Numbered from the stretch's first letter, positions 1 through 12,231 are shown. The stretch is DNA of 64,000 nt from Dillenia suffruticosa (GCA_033439265.1 JAVTVX010000004.1:17001701-17065700), one strand, 5' to 3'. The notes: generated from the letters alone by a model not told the origin. Numbers and translations: made by a program.

Positions 1-325
1 GTGCATTCGCACCAAGATCCAAGAAGTAAATGGAAAAATATTGCCAAAAGGTAACAATTGCTGAAAGACTATGGAGTGTACTGAGAGAGGTGAAAATAAA
101 ATTACTATTGAGAGGTACTAAATCAACTTTTCACTAAGAAGTCAGATTTTATCGAACCTAGAGGATTCTGATAACCGAATGCCGAACACTTAAAAATTAA
201 AAACTTATAAATCGAGAGTTTAAGGAAATTTATATGCACCCAAAGGATAAAATCCATTTCTAAAATTTAAATTAACTATTCTCGCAAATTTTTACAAAAT
301 ACAGAAAACTCGAATAGTCACTTTA
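1..325. other. AT-rich stretch at the left edge, no gene seen
   Basis: No domain, LTR end or RNA gene is recognisable here. It lies just past the stop of the LINE reading frame, so it may be LINE 3' untranslated sequence. I see no poly(T) run that would mark the LINE poly(A) tail on this strand, so the LINE 3' end is not located. Confidence 0.4.
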
Positions 326-949
326 CTAACGACACCACAACTGAACTTTTCCATTGTTACAATTTTCCATCACTATTCCCTCCCCATATGATCTTGTCTT
401 GAGCAACCTCCAATCTAGGGACAATGATACTTCTATTTCCTCTACCTTCTCAATGGAGAGAATAAGAATAAATTCCTCAATCTTCCATTTCCTGTTTTGG
501 TCCAAGAAATGAACTACTCTTAGGTTGGGGTCTTCCGGTTGAATAACCACATCTATTTGCTTCAGTAAACACTTGTTTCCCACCCATGCGTCTCCCCAAA
601 AGTTAATTTCCATGCCATTATCTAATTTCCATTTTAACCCCTTTCTAATGCAAATTACCGAGTTGCTCTTCTTGCTACTAGCCTCCACGAGGGAATGATA
701 ATGTAAATCTTTTCGACAATGAACTTGACACCAGAGATCGCCCTTCATCAGCTTCCATCCTAGTTTAGCCATCAATGCAAGGTTGCTTTCTCTCATTTTC
801 TTGATCCCCAACCCCCTCCCTTTAAGGATGACAAACTCTTGCCATTTAACTAGTGAGATCTTTCTACCCTCCATCGGATTCCCCTACAAAAACCTCATGT
901 TTATCTTGTCTAGCCTATTGCAAATATCACTAGAAATCCAAGTATATTG
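326..949 (-). pseudogene. LINE (L1-type) pol, C-terminal fragment
   Basis: The minus-strand translation from 949 downward reads like the region after the reverse transcriptase of plant L1-type LINEs. It has a FLWG motif, then KISLVKW, then the characteristic GLGIKKMRESNLALMAKLGW block (GLG-I/L-x(5)-NLALLAKW-GW in the family), then W and C residues typical of the following segment. It is the direct continuation of the fragment ending at 12227; gypsy element A separates the two. The longest open stretch is 326-874, and the piece from 949 to 875 stays in the same sense. No promoter or RNA-processing signal of its own is expected. It is a dead fragment, not a host gene. Confidence 0.8.
945..949. 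repeat. Target-site duplication TATTG, left copy (element A)
   Basis: TATTG at 945-949 is repeated exactly at 12227-12231, immediately outside the two LTRs of element A. A 5-bp direct duplication is what Ty3/gypsy integrase leaves. Confidence 0.93.
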
Positions 950-2795
950 TGTCACGCCCCGAACTGGGGTCGTGAGCAGCCGCCCGTTGCCCTGAATGCC
1001 GACTGTATTTTTACAGAAAATCAGGCAGAACCTCCCTATAAATTGGAGGTCTCCCATGTACAAATAAATCTGTTTAAACCTGTATAATTTAAAAATATCC
1101 TGTAAATAAAATAAAATGGCAATCTCGGCCTCACAACAACCCACCAACCACAACAGACATCCAGAACAACGCTAAGCTATGTAAATTACCAACAATCCTA
1201 ACCACAGATCTCTACTGTCATGCCAAACTAGAGTATGAGCAGCCACCACACTGAGGGGCATAAATTTTATACAATTTACAACCACTTTTCCCAAGTTAAC
1301 ATTTAAACACTACAATTTGCCTCAATGCAAATGAAATATGAGAGTTTCGTAATTTAATGTACATAAATTATACAGTCAATCCCAAATAAATACACGGTCA
1401 ACTATGGACCTCAAGGTCAAGACGTCGCAGGATTGAAAATAAAGTGAGGAGCTCATATCTCAACTTAATTTAAATCTCACCGTCAAAAAAACACTCAAAT
1501 CCGCCAACGAGCTACAAATTCCTCAAGAGCCGAAGTGTCACACTAGCACAATAATCTTGTCTGAAGAAGGACAGAAGAAGGGTGAGTATCAAGGAAGATA
1601 CCCGGTGAGTAAGGGGACTAATCTCAAGTACTAATAGTGTAGGTGAACATTGGAGTATCGAATAATATCATTCATAACCAACAATTCAAATTTTGCAATA
1701 AATCATGATATATTCGTCAAAATGAAATCATTTAATCATTCACATGTTAACATACATATATGCATCCATTTAAAATCAAGTAGATCATAGAGCAAGCCGA
1801 AAGGATCCTAGCAAAGGTCAACCATGACTAAGGACAGGCGCATCGGGGGTTTTATTATACAAAGAGTTTTTAAAAGTAGCTCTCTACCCCAACGTTGACC
1901 ATGAGTTTGCTGGAGCTAGCTCATCATCGTGTATAGAACCCCGCCAGGTACTAGACGGTGGTATCACACATGTCCTCCCCCTTACTTGGGTTCAACCGGC
2001 CATGCCTATAACCATTAGAAATATGACGTTTGTGGATACTTCCTGCAGAAGCGTATCCAGGCAACCCGGTATCTCTACAAATGCCCTTCGTAACTGCGGA
2101 ATTTATCAAATAATGCCATATCATCATATCATCTCAAGCTAGCAGGCATCCGACCCACATAGCAAAATCATCTCATCATATCCTCAAAACAATTCAAATC
2201 TGTGTGCCAATATATTTCATTGAAATCATTTAAATTCAACAAACCAAGCAATCTTAGAATAGAAAACATTCCATTTTTCAAATCATGGCACAATTTCATT
2301 TCATTCAAACATGGATGCATAATTGTAGAAAACATAAGTACGACACTCCGATAATCACAAAACAGATTTGAATTTTAATTCCATACGTCGAGACAATACA
2401 TATCAAAAGCATGTTTGATTAAAAACACAATAAAATCATATTTCACTATTTCATGCAAGAGATTAGGGTCTCACTCACATTTCTATGGAGGGCGGTCACT
2501 CCCTATTTCCAAAATTAAACAAAATCGACTCCTCGAATCTCCAAGAAAGTCAATCTAATCAGATTATTACAATTGTCATCAAATTTCCAATTATTCTTAG
2601 GGTTTATCACCTTCCCTAATTTTGTATAAATCTTAATTTCTCAATTTATAAATATACACCAATGTCATCCTAAAGGTACTGAAACCTAAATTTGATAAAA
2701 TTTATTTCAAATATTGAAGAGATCGCATTTCTCTCACCTAAGGTTTTGCAAATCTCAGACCTAGCTTTCGTTCGCTCATCGAATTGGTTTAAAAC

Positions 2796-2883
2796 CTGTA
2801 ATATTTTTAAATTTGAACAATATTAGCTACTAACTCAAATTCTAAATACCCAACCCTAAGACTACAACCAACATAGCCATTGC
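2796..2883 (-). other. Intron-like segment in the leader part of the LTR (element A left)
   Basis: On the minus strand this 88-nt AT-rich stretch ends in TTACAG before GTTTTAAACC. The start reads GC rather than GT; the right LTR copy at 11071-11158 has GT at the same place (GTAACG). The equivalent site in elements D and E has no insert. Splicing is inferred from boundaries and presence/absence only. Confidence 0.45.
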
Positions 2884-3641
2884 CTACAGTGAAGAAGCTG
2901 CGACCTAAGGTTTCTACGGGGACTGCAGGTGAGCTCTCGAAGTAGATAGCTAGTCCCATGCTCGCAGGCTCGCAGGCTCACAGAGCATAGCAGGCTCGCA
3001 GGCTCGCGGAGTGTAGTAGGCTCGCAGGCTCGCGGGCTCATGGGCTGGCCGGCTCCTGGGCTCCCGGGCTAGGGGGCTCGCGGGCTGGTGGGGTGGCGGG
3101 CTGATCTGCAGTTGTGCGCCCACGCGAGGTAGCGTGCTGTGGCGTGTTCGAGCTAGCGCGGGGAGAGTCGCGTAGGGGGCAGCTCACGCTGGGGAGATCG
3201 CGCAAGGGCCCGCTCGCAGGTTGTGCGCTAGTGGGCTGGAGCGCGCTCGTGCGCAAGCGCGGCTTCTGCTAGAGTTATGGAGCGCTGGAGTGGGGAAACA
3301 CGCGCTCCGCTCATGTAGGGTGGAGCAGCGGTGGCGCTCGCGGGAGGAAGGCGAAGCGGAGGAGTGGCGGAGGGGTGGCTTGTGGTGGTGGCGTGCGTGG
3401 ACGATCGCGGCGAAGTGCGATTGAGAGGGAGGGAGATCGTGAGAGATAGAGAAAGGGTAAGCACCGGAGAGAGAGAGAAACAGTGAGAGAGAGAAAAGGC
3501 AGAGAGGGGTAGATGGCGATGGCGGTGGGCGGCGGCGATGGTAGAAAGGGAGCGGTGGCCGCGGGAAGGGGAAGAGGCAGAGAGAGAGAGGAAGAGAGAA
3601 AGGGATTAGGGCTAAAAACCCTAATCCAATATTGGGGGGTA

Positions 3642-3664
3642 CTGCGTTTTGCCTCAAAACGCAG
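3642..3664 (-). promoter_or_regulatory. LTR inverted repeat downstream of the TA tract (element A)
   Basis: CTGCGTTTTG (3642-3651), a 3-nt loop, then CAAAACGCAG (3655-3664) form a perfect 10-bp stem. A second perfect stem, GGATTAGGG (3603-3611) with CCCTAATCC (3619-3627), lies next to it. Both sit between the TA-rich promoter-like tract and the pyrimidine tract in the direction of transcription, and have counterparts in the LTRs of E and the solo LTR at 13 kb. Confidence 0.6.
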
Positions 3665-3717
3665 CACTCCGTTGGATTTTTTTTTTTCATTTTTTACTCT
3701 TATTATTATTATTATTA

Positions 3718-3749
<32 letters not shown>

Positions 3750-3936
3750 TCATTTTACACCAAAATTCTCGGATACGGTAAAAATTTAAAATATACAAAA
3801 AAATTCAATTTAAATACCCCAAAATAAAAAATCAAAATAAATGAAATATTTCTATATATATATATAACTGAAAAATATTTTATTAAATTCCTGAACAGAA
3901 GTATAGTAGTACGGATACCGCAGTGTCGGTGTTATA

Positions 3937-3957
3937 TTTTCTAACCACCCAAAAACA
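3937..3957 (-). other. Polypurine tract region of element A
   Basis: The reverse complement reads purine-rich up to GGGTGGTTAGAAAA directly before the LTR. This is where plus-strand DNA synthesis is primed. Elements D and E have the matching GGGGTTAGAAAA at 45854-45866 and 30553-30565. Confidence 0.7.
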
Positions 3958-3984
3958 AGTTTTGTCCTCGAAACTAAAAGAGGA

Positions 3985-5420
3985 CTAAACAGCAAATAAA
4001 TGGGGGTACTGTCTCCTCATAGCTTCTTCGGGCTCCCAGGTCTCTTCCTCGACCTAATCACTCCTCTATAAGACTTTGACCAACGAGACTTCCTTGCTCT
4101 GCAGCTTCCTGACTTGCAGATCTAAAATAGTGACGGGCTGAACTGGAAGACTAAGGTCCTCTCATAACTCAATAGGTAGAGGCTCAAGTACATAAGAAGG
4201 ATCGGCCAAATACTTTCTGAGTACTGAGACATGAAAAGCATCATGAATACAGGATAGTTCATCTGGCAACTCCAATCTGTATGCCACATTCCCGACCCTC
4301 TCAAGGATACGGAAGGGCCCAACTTGCCCCGCTGCCAAAACTGTATAACTCCCTTGCAAGGAGATATCCTCAAGAAAACCATATCTCCAGTGGTAAACTC
4401 AAGAGGTCGCTGCCTACGATCGGCATATGCCTTTTGTCTATCCTGGACGGTTTTCATCCGCTCACGGATGACCTTTACTTTATCTTTCGTTTCCTTTATC
4501 AACTCAACACTGTTGAGACATCGCTCTCGGAGCTCATCCCAGCATATCGGGGTACGGCACTTCTTGCCATACAGTGCCTCATACGGGGGCATCCCTCTAC
4601 TGACCTGATAGCTGTTATTATAGGCAAATTCGAACGGGGGAAGATGCCGATCCCAACTACCCCGAAAATCTATCATACATGCCCTCAGTATGTCCTCAAA
4701 GGTATGAATGGTCCTCTCTGACTGACCATCTGTCTACAGATAATAGGCTGTAATAAAATTCAGCCTTGTGCCCATTGCCTCCTACAACTTGGGCCAAAAT
4801 CTGGAAGTAAATCTCGGGTCCCTGTCAGATACTATCGAAACAGGAACACCATGCAGCTGGACTATCGTATCAATGTAAAGACAGGCCAAGGTCTCCAAAG
4901 GATAGTCGCTGCGAATAGGAAGAAAAATGCGCGGACTTGGTGAGTCGATCTATAATCACCCAAATGGCACCATGCCGTGATAAAGTCTGCGGTAGCCCTG
5001 TCACAAAATCCATAGTAATGTGATCCCACTTCCACTCAGGGATGGCTAAGAGCTGTAATGTACCAGCCGGCTGCTAATGCTCGGCCTTCACCTGCTGGCA
5101 AACTAAACACCTAGCCATAAAATCCACGATTTCCCATTTCATGCCAGGCCATCAATAACTATCTCGAATGGTTCGATACATTTTGGTACCACCCGGATGC
5201 AATGCATAAGTGGAGGAGTGCGCCTCCTCGAGCATAGCCTTACGGAGATCTGAATCAGCGGGAATATAAACCCACTCCTTGAACACTATCAAACCATCTC
5301 CTCGGATCCGGAAGTCTCCGCCCTCAGCTCTGCGAACTCTATCCGTAATACTCTGAAACTTCTCATCTGTACTCAGGAGATCTCGGATATGGTTGAACAA
5401 AGTTGGTTTAACCTCAAATC
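3985..5420 (-). pseudogene. Element A integrase with chromo-like tail (broken)
   Basis: Minus-strand domains in order: an H2C2-type zinc-binding N-terminal region (around 5152-5400), the DDE core with MDF, SDRDPRF and the QTDGQSERTI box in about 4680-5050, and the C-terminal part (4122-4676) with the GDMVFLRISP and YRLELPDELS motifs. The tail ends in an EEAMRRQ-like block and a stop at 3985, as in chromoviruses. Several in-frame stops and frame changes separate these pieces. The family inserts retrotransposon cDNA into chromosomes; this copy cannot make a full protein. Confidence 0.85.
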
Positions 5421-5539
5421 TGGCTAGTAAGGCTCCCTAATCATCACTAGTTAAACTGACTCCCAAGACTCGGAGTCCCATCAAAGAAGAGAGATAAGCA
5501 CTCTCTATCATAGTAAAGGGAGAAGAGGAGGATGATGCT

Positions 5540-6113
5540 GACTTCCGACTCAAGACATCTGCTACAACATTCGTCTTACCCAGAGATAGTCAATAATGGG
5601 GTCATAATCTTTGAGAAGCTCTAACCATCTCCTCTGTCTCAAATTCAGCTCTTTTTGGGTAAATAGATATTTCAAACTCCTGTGATCTGTAAATACTCTG
5701 CAGGTCACCCCATAAAGATAATGCCGCCATATCTTTAACACGAAAACTATGGCTGTCAAGTCTAAATCATGTATCGGGTAGTTAACCTCATGTTTCTTTA
5801 GTTGTCACAAGGCATATGTAATAACCCGACCATCTTGTATCAGAACACAACCCAATCCCTATGGGCTAGCATCACTGCACACTATATACTCCTGACTACT
5901 AGTGGGAATGGCTAAAATAGGAGCGGATGTCAACCGTTGTTTGAGCTCCTGGAAGCTCACCTCATAACGGTCATCCCAAACAAACTTGACCCCCTTCTTG
6001 GTCAATCTAGACAACGGAGCAGCTATCCGGAAGAATCCCTCTACAAATCTGCGTAATATCCGGCCAAACTGAGAAAAGTATGCATCTCGGTAACTGTTTG
6101 TGGCTGCTCCCAC
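5540..6113 (-). pseudogene. Element A RNase H domain (broken)
   Basis: Minus-strand segments at 5859-6113 (connection, ending at the first Asp of the CSDAS-like site) and 5562-5759 ([38 protein letters not shown]) match Ty3/gypsy RNase H. It degrades the RNA strand of RNA:DNA hybrids in reverse transcription. The [12 protein letters not shown] box that closes the domain in element E is degraded here. The reading frame breaks between segments. Confidence 0.82.
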
Positions 6114-6129
6114 TTCACTATAGCCTCAA

Positions 6130-6780
6130 CCTTCTGCGGATCAACATAAATACCCTCCGCGGAGACAATGTGCCCCAAGAATCCAATCTGTCTCGGCCAA
6201 AACTCACATTTTGAGAATTTGGCATATAGCTGCTTCTCACGGAGTATCTATAATACCACTCGAAGGTGTTGAACATGATCTTCATCACTCCGTGAATATA
6301 TCAAAATGTTATCGATGAATACGATGACGAACCGATCCAAGTAGTTGTGAAAAACTCGGTTCATTAGATCCATAAAAATAGCTGGGGCATTTGTCAGCCC
6401 AAACGGCATGACTAGAAACTCATAATGGCCGTATCGGGTGTGAAAAGCTGTCTTGGACACATTTTTGGCCCGAATTCTCAACTGATGATAACCCGAACGG
6501 AGATTAATCTTAGAGAAAACCCTGGCTCCCTACAGCTGATCAAACAAATCATCGATACGTGGCAGGGGATATCAGTTTTTTATGGTGGCTTTGTTCAACT
6601 GCCTATAATCCACACAAAGCCTAAGTGTACCATATTTCTTCTTTACAAACAGCACCGGAGCGCCCCAAGGTGAAGTGCTCGGGTGAATAAACCCCTTGTC
6701 TAGGAGATCCTGCAACTAAACCTTAAACTCTCTCAGTTCCGTAGGCGTCATTCTATATGGCAGAATAGAAATTAGATTGG
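6130..6780 (-). pseudogene. Element A reverse transcriptase (broken)
   Basis: The palm region is clear on the minus strand: an [20 protein letters not shown] block, then [13 protein letters not shown] at the catalytic box. The family has F-I/V-D-D here; this copy reads F-I-D-N, so the second catalytic Asp is Asn. Element E shows the same change. Upstream pieces encode the finger region (GFIHPS.., VDYRQLN-like) with stops and frame changes. It copies retrotransposon RNA into DNA in the family; this copy is inactive. Confidence 0.87.
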
Positions 6781-7039
6781 TTCTTGGTACTAGATCAATC
6801 TTAAAATCAAACTCCCGAACTGATGGTAATCCGGGAAGCTCCTCGGGGAATACCTTTGGAAATCCTGCACCACAGAGACCTCCTCAAGTCTCGGTCTCTC
6901 AACGGTGGTGTCAACAACATAAACCAGATAAGTCATACTACCACGGCGTACCAAACGTCTTGCCTTCATAACAGATATAATATAGCGGGGCAATACTCGT
7001 CTCTTGTCCTGGAATACTAATGATAGCTGCCCAGACCTC

Positions 7040-7340
7040 CGAAACTCAACCTCCTTCGTGAAACAATCCATGGAAGCCCAGTGTAAATTCAGCGAATCCA
7101 TCCCTAGGATGGCATCAAAATCAGTGCTATGGAGCGGAATCAGATTTGCCTCTAATACTACCTCCCCAATACCGAACTCACAGCCCTTATAGACTGTATC
7201 TTAAATGATATGCTTGTTAAGAGGAGTGACTACCATAATCTTCTCATCAAGTGGAGAAAGAGGTCTATCAGAATGGCGAGTGAATGTATCGCTCATATAA
7301 AAAAAATTCAACCTAATATCTATAAGAATACGGACGTCGA
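7040..7340 (-). pseudogene. Element A aspartic protease (broken)
   Basis: The minus strand reads RILIDI followed by a changed triplet where the family has Asp-Thr/Ser-Gly at the active site; here the Asp stays but the next two residues are altered to I and R. Further along are the SPLDEKIMVVTPL block and FDAILGMD, which are typical of retropepsins of this lineage. A stop lies in the middle of the domain. The protease cuts the gag-pol polyprotein in functional elements. Confidence 0.75.
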
Positions 7341-7789
7341 TACCAAATATCCACATGGTACCTAGAGATAGGAAAAAGATTAAAAATATTTAAAATGCGA
7401 AGAAAAGTAGACAAATTCATATATATATCAAATTAGTTAAGTTTCTAAAACTTTAACTAGTCAAAACTGTACATCGATATCATGATATACAAAAAGCTCA
7501 TACAGAAAAAAGTACTACACTGAGGGATCTGCAAGAGAATTACCCATAATAACATCAGGGTTTGCCTGTGTGTCCTCCTGCATCATCGCAAACACACGAG
7601 CCTGGGCCTAAGGCTGCTGTCGCTATGGTCCTAGCACTGTACTACTCTCGGCTACAGTCCGAGGAGCAGTAAGAGCTGAGTGCGCAGGTGCCCTTGCTGG
7701 CCTATGCCAGAAGTACTAGTATGACTCTGCAAAGTCGATCCTCCTCGACCTAAATCTGGGTAGACACTCCTAACGTAACCTTGCTTCCC

Positions 7790-8940
7790 ATATTGGAAGC
7801 AAGTAACTGGTACTCTACATGTTCCAAAGGCATTGTGGCTGCCACATCTACGGCAGAAAGGTTATCTCTGTGTAGTAGACTGTATAGAAACACAAGTGGC
7901 TGATTCCCCAAAACTCTGTGGTCGAGGCCCCAGCCCCGGTCTTACTGGTCTGAATCTAGAAGAACCTCCAGGACATCCAAAACCTCTACCCCTCTTCAAA
8001 GACAGTCCACCTTGTGACCCAGTTTTCTCTTCTGGTGACTCTCCCTCTGTCGAGCTTCAGCCCGGACGATCTCCTCTACCCGATATGCTGAATCAATCAC
8101 CTTTGACAGTGTAAAAGAGGGAATCACTATCATATACTTTCTGATGCTTAATTGGAAGCCATCTTCAAACTTGAACATCAACTGAGCTGGTATAGCCATG
8201 TCGGGGACAAAGGCCGCTAGTCGTCTAAGCTCAGCCTCGTACTCTGAAACTGACCTCGTTCCCTAGTGTAAGTGCAGGAACTCCGTCCTCATCCGGTCCT
8301 GCTGGAATGGGGTAAAGTACCTATGGTCGAACTCTCGTAAAAAGTCCTCCCACCGTAGGGTCTGTGTAGCACTGTCACGGATAGCCTTCCACCACGAGAG
8401 GGCATCTCCATCGAGGAGTCTCTCAGCAACTTTCAATCTGAGCTCCTCTGACAACCCCAAATCCGTAAGGATCCTACGAGTCCTGGATCCTGAAAAGTCT
8501 ATGCATTTGAGCTACCAAGACTCTTTCACCAATTAAGTGAACTCGTGGATGCGCCTCAAAACAGCCGACGTTTCATCGGTCGGAGTAGAAACAGAAGAAC
8601 CGACCACCGAAGAAGGAATCGGTGCTGTAGGTACAGGTATGGCCACAGGTGCGGTCGTTAAAGTCTGTAGTGGAGGTGGTGGCATCTGCGCCCCATATCT
8701 ACTGTACCACTCCTGCCACTGCCTCAAGGCATCGAGTCGTGGTGGAGAAATCTTAGCTTTACCAGCCGGTGGAGGTGATGGTGTTGGCACTCGAGAATGT
8801 GCGTGAGTAGAATAAGCACCCTCTGGTGCTCGTGGAGCCTCAAGTACCCTAGAAGCCTCAGGCACTGAGGGACTTTCTGGTGGTGCACCGTGCCTACCAC
8901 ATCTAGGCAGCATAATTCTGGAAAGATAGCACCGTTTCAT
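7790..8940 (-). pseudogene. Element A gag with zinc knuckles (broken)
   Basis: The start is taken at 8940, in the place equivalent to the E gag start. A proline- and alanine-rich N-terminus (8533-8940) is followed by the capsid-like block LRLKVAERLLDGDALSWW with WEDFLREF (8263-8460), then FKFEDGFQLSIRKY (7996-8199). Around 7800-7860 the strand encodes C-x2-C-x2-H-x5-C and a second knuckle in which a Cys and the His are replaced by Tyr. Gag forms the particle and binds RNA in the cytoplasm. Frame breaks separate the blocks. Confidence 0.8.
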
Positions 8941-9194
8941 TAGATATAAGCAAGGATTAGGGTTAGTTACCGGGTAACTAACACCCTAAAAATAGAATTC
9001 GTATTAAAAATGAAGGCATTCGAATGCGGAATCATGGAATATATGCCTCGTATATCGTACCCTTTACAATAAATGATCTTATATGCCTAACCGTGTACAA
9101 GACTTTAAATGACTATATGAAACTCTCTAATGCATTGAGGACTTTTAAACGTACTTGGGAAGACTTTTACTACTATCTTTTCTCTAACCTAGAC

Positions 9195-9206
9195 GCTTTG
9201 ATACCA
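9195..9206 (-). other. Primer binding site, initiator-Met tRNA (element A)
   Basis: The reverse complement reads TGGTATCAAAGC, one base from the usual plant TGGTATCAGAGC, and lies 7 nt from the 5' LTR. It fixes the element's direction. Confidence 0.88.
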
Positions 9207-9213
9207 ATAGAAC

Positions 9214-11995
9214 TATCATGCCCCAAACCGGGTTGTTGAGCAGCCGCCCGTTGTCCTGAATGCGTGTTGTATTTTTACAGAAAATTGGGCAGAATCTCCC
9301 CATAAATTGGAAGTCTCCCATGTACAAATAAACCTGTTTAAACCTGTATAATTTAAAAATATCTTGTAAATAAAATAAAATGGTCATCCCGGCTTCACAA
9401 CAACCCACCAACCACAGCAGACATCCAGAATAATGTCAGGCTATGTAAATTACTAACAATCCTAGGCACAAACCTCTACTGTCATGCTCAACAAAAGCAT
9501 GAGCAGCCGCCACATTGAGTAGCTGCCACATTGAGCAGCCAAAATTTTATACAATTTACAATCATTTTACCCAAGTTAACATTTAAACACTACAATTTGC
9601 CTCAATACAAATGAAATATGAGAATTTCACAATTTAATGTACATAAATTATATAGTCAATCTCAAATAAATATACAGTCAACTATGGACCTCATGGTCAA
9701 GACCTCGCAGGGTCGAAAATAAAGTGCAGAGCTCATATCTCAACTTAATTTAAATCTCACCGTAAAAAAAACACTCAAATCCACAAACGAGCTACAAATT
9801 CCTCAAGAGTCGAAGCGTCACTCTAGCACAATAATGCTGTATGAGGAAGGAAAGAAGAGGGGTGAGTCTCAAGGAAGATACCTAGTAAGTGAGGGGACTA
9901 ATCTCAAGTACTAATAGTGTAGGTGAATATTGGAGTGTCGAATAATATCATTCATAACCAACAATTCAAATTTTGCAGTAAATCATGATATGTTCGTCAA
10001 AATGAACTCATTTAATCATTGACACGTTAACATACATATATGCATCCATTTAAAATCAAGTAGATCATAGAGTAAACTGAAAGGATCCTAGCAAAGGTCA
10101 ACCATGACCAAGGACAAGCACATCGGGGGTTTTATTATGTAAAAAGTTTTCAAGAGTAGCTCTCTACCCCAACGTTTGCCATGAGTTCACTGGGGCTAGT
10201 TCATCATTGTGTATAGGACCCCGCTCAGTGCTAGACGGTGGCGTCACATATGTCCTCCCCCTTACTTGGGTTCAACCGGCCGCGCTTATAGCCATTAGAA
10301 ATATGACGTATGCGGTTACCTCCAACAGAAGCATATCCGGGCAACCCGATGCCTCTATAAATGCCTTTCGTAGTTACAGAATTTATCAAATAATGTCATA
10401 TCATCATATCATCTCAATCTAGTAGGCATCCAACCCACATAGCCAAATCATCTCATCATATCCTCAAAACAATTCAAATCCGTGTGCTAATATATTTTAT
10501 CGAAATCATTTAAATTCAACAAACCAATGCAATGGTAGAATAGAAAACATTCCATTTCTCAAATCATGGCACAATTTCATTTCATTTCAAACATGGATGC
10601 ATAATCATAGAAAATATAAGTACGACACTCTGATAATCACAAAACAGATTTGAATTTCAATTGCATACGTCAAGCCAATGTATATCAAAAGCATATTTTA
10701 TTAAAAACATGATAAAATCATGTTTCACTATTTCATGCACGAGATTAGGTTCTTACTCACATTTTTGTGGAGGGTGGTCACTCCCTATTTCCAAAATCAA
10801 ACCAAATCGACTCCTCGAATCTCCAAGAAAGTCAACCTAATCAGATTATCACAATTGTTATCAAATTATTCTTAGGGTTTATCATCTTCCCTAAGTATGT
10901 ATAAATCTTTATTTCTCAATTTATAAATATACACCAATGTCATCTTAAAGGTATTGAAACCTAAATTTGATGAAATTTATTTCAAATATTGAAGAGATCG
11001 CATTTCTTTCACCTAGGGTTTTGCAAATCTCAGACCTAGCATTCGTTTGCCCGTCGAATTGGTTTAAAACCTGTAATATTTTCAAATTTGAACAATATTA
11101 GTAACTAACTCAAATTCTAAATACCCAACCCTAGAACTACAACCAACATAGCCGTTACCTGCAGTGAAGAAGCCGCGACCTAGGGTTTTTGTGGGGATTG
11201 CAGGTGAGCTCTCGAAGGAGACGGCTGGTCACGGGCTCGCGGGCAGTTGCAGGCTCGCAGGTTATCGCATGTTAGTGGGCTCGTGGGCTGGCGCGCTCAT
11301 AGGCTGGTGGGCTCGCGAGCTCATAGACTGGTCTGTAGTTGTGCGCCCGCAGGAGGTAGCGTGCTGTAGCGTGCTGTGGCGTGCTCGCGCTCGCGCGGGG
11401 AGGGTCGCGCTCACGCTGAGGAGATCACACAAGAGCGCGCTCGTGAGTAGGTGCGCTCCCTAGCAGGCGCACGCTCACGCTATGGAGAGCTGGTGTGGGG
11501 AAACGCATGCTGCGGCACGCTCGTGTAGGGTGGAGCAGCGGCGGCGGTCGCTGGAGGAAAGCGAGGCGGAGGAGCGGTGGAGGGGTGGCTCGTGGTAGTG
11601 GCGTGCGTAGACGATCACAGGGAAGTTCGATCTAGAGGGAGGGAGATCGCGAGAGATAGAGAGAGGGTGAGCAGCGGAGAGAGAGAGAAATATTGAGAGA
11701 GAGAAAAGGCAGAGAGGAGGGTCGGTGGCAATGACGGTGGGCGGCGGCGATGGTGGAAAGGGAGCGGCGGCCGCGGGAAGGGGAAGAGGTGGAGAGAGAG
11801 AGAGAAAGAGAGAGAGAAAGGAAAAGAGAAAGAGAGGAAGAGAGAGAGGGATTAGGGTTAAAAGCCGTATTCCAATTTTTTTGGGGGGTGCTGCATTTTT
11901 AGCCCTAATCCAATTTTGGGGGGTACTGCATTTTGCCTTAAAACGCAGCACTCCGCTAGATTTTTTTTTTTACTCTTATTATTATTATTATTATT

Positions 11996-12039
<44 letters not shown>

Positions 12040-12226
12040 GTTTACACCAAAATTCGTGAATACGGTAAAAATTTAAAATATACCAAAAAATTTTAATTTA
12101 AATACCCCAAAATCAAAAATCAAAATAAATGAAACATTTATATATATATATATATAATTAAGAAATATTTTATTAAATTCCTGAACAGGAGTACAGTAGT
12201 ACGGATACCGCAGTGTCGGTGTTACA
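9214..12226 (-). repeat. Element A 5' LTR (right copy)
   Basis: Same order of parts as the left copy: TA run at 12001-12036, inverted-repeat region (11890-11950), GA-rich tract (11640-11860), GC-rich part (11210-11640), then AT-rich sequence. It carries a local duplication near 11875-11945, where the GGGGGGT-CTGCATTTT block occurs twice. Terminal CA is intact at 12225-12226. Confidence 0.93.
11071..11158 (-). other. Intron-like GT...AG segment in the 5' LTR leader (element A right)
   Basis: On the minus strand CACTGCAG is followed by GTAACGGC, and 88 nt later ATATTACAG precedes GTTTTAAACC. The length and position match the left LTR. The next conserved block ends in CCTAG followed by GTGA, a second donor-like site at 11012. 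Confidence 0.5.
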
Positions 12227-12231
12227 TATTG
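12227..12231. repeat. Target-site duplication TATTG, right copy (element A)
   Basis: Exact match to 945-949, directly after the terminal CA of the right LTR. Confidence 0.93.

Larger units (their letters stand above)
950..3936 (-). repeat. Element A 3' LTR (left copy)
   Basis: Starts TGTCACGCCCC on the plus strand and ends GTTATA; the right copy ends GTTACA, so the terminal CA has mutated here. Reading on the minus strand the order is: a (TA)n run near 3721-3750, an inverted repeat at 3642-3664, a TTAGGG/CCCTAA inverted repeat at 3603-3627, a GA/CT-rich stretch (3420-3600), a GC-rich part with repeated GAGCC-like words (2890-3420), then AT-rich sequence to the end. Open frames across the GC-rich part occur on both strands and are not genes. 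Confidence 0.93.
950..12226 (-). mobile_element. Ty3/gypsy retrotransposon A, complete but decayed
   Basis: Two LTRs of about 3 kb (950-3936 and 9214-12226) flank a 5.3-kb interior with gag-pol on the minus strand. A primer site complementary to initiator-Met tRNA lies beside the right LTR and a purine-rich tract beside the left LTR, so the element reads right to left. The flanking 5-bp duplication is TATTG. The pol order (protease, RT, RNase H, integrase, chromo-like tail) and sequence suggest the chromovirus branch, probably Tekay/Del-like; that lineage call is inference from remembered motifs. The element sits inside the LINE, whose frame resumes on both sides. The two LTRs differ visibly, mainly by transitions, so the insertion is not recent. 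Confidence 0.95.

Noticed and set aside
3184-3690. Long open frames in the GC- and CT-rich part of element A LTRs (also 11475-11951)
   Set aside because: Low-complexity Pro/Leu/Ser composition from CT and GC tracts; overlapping open frames on both strands; position inside an LTR.
9024-9239. Open frame between the element A gag start and the 5' LTR
   Set aside because: It lies on the strand opposite to gag, overlaps the primer binding site and has no recognisable domain.
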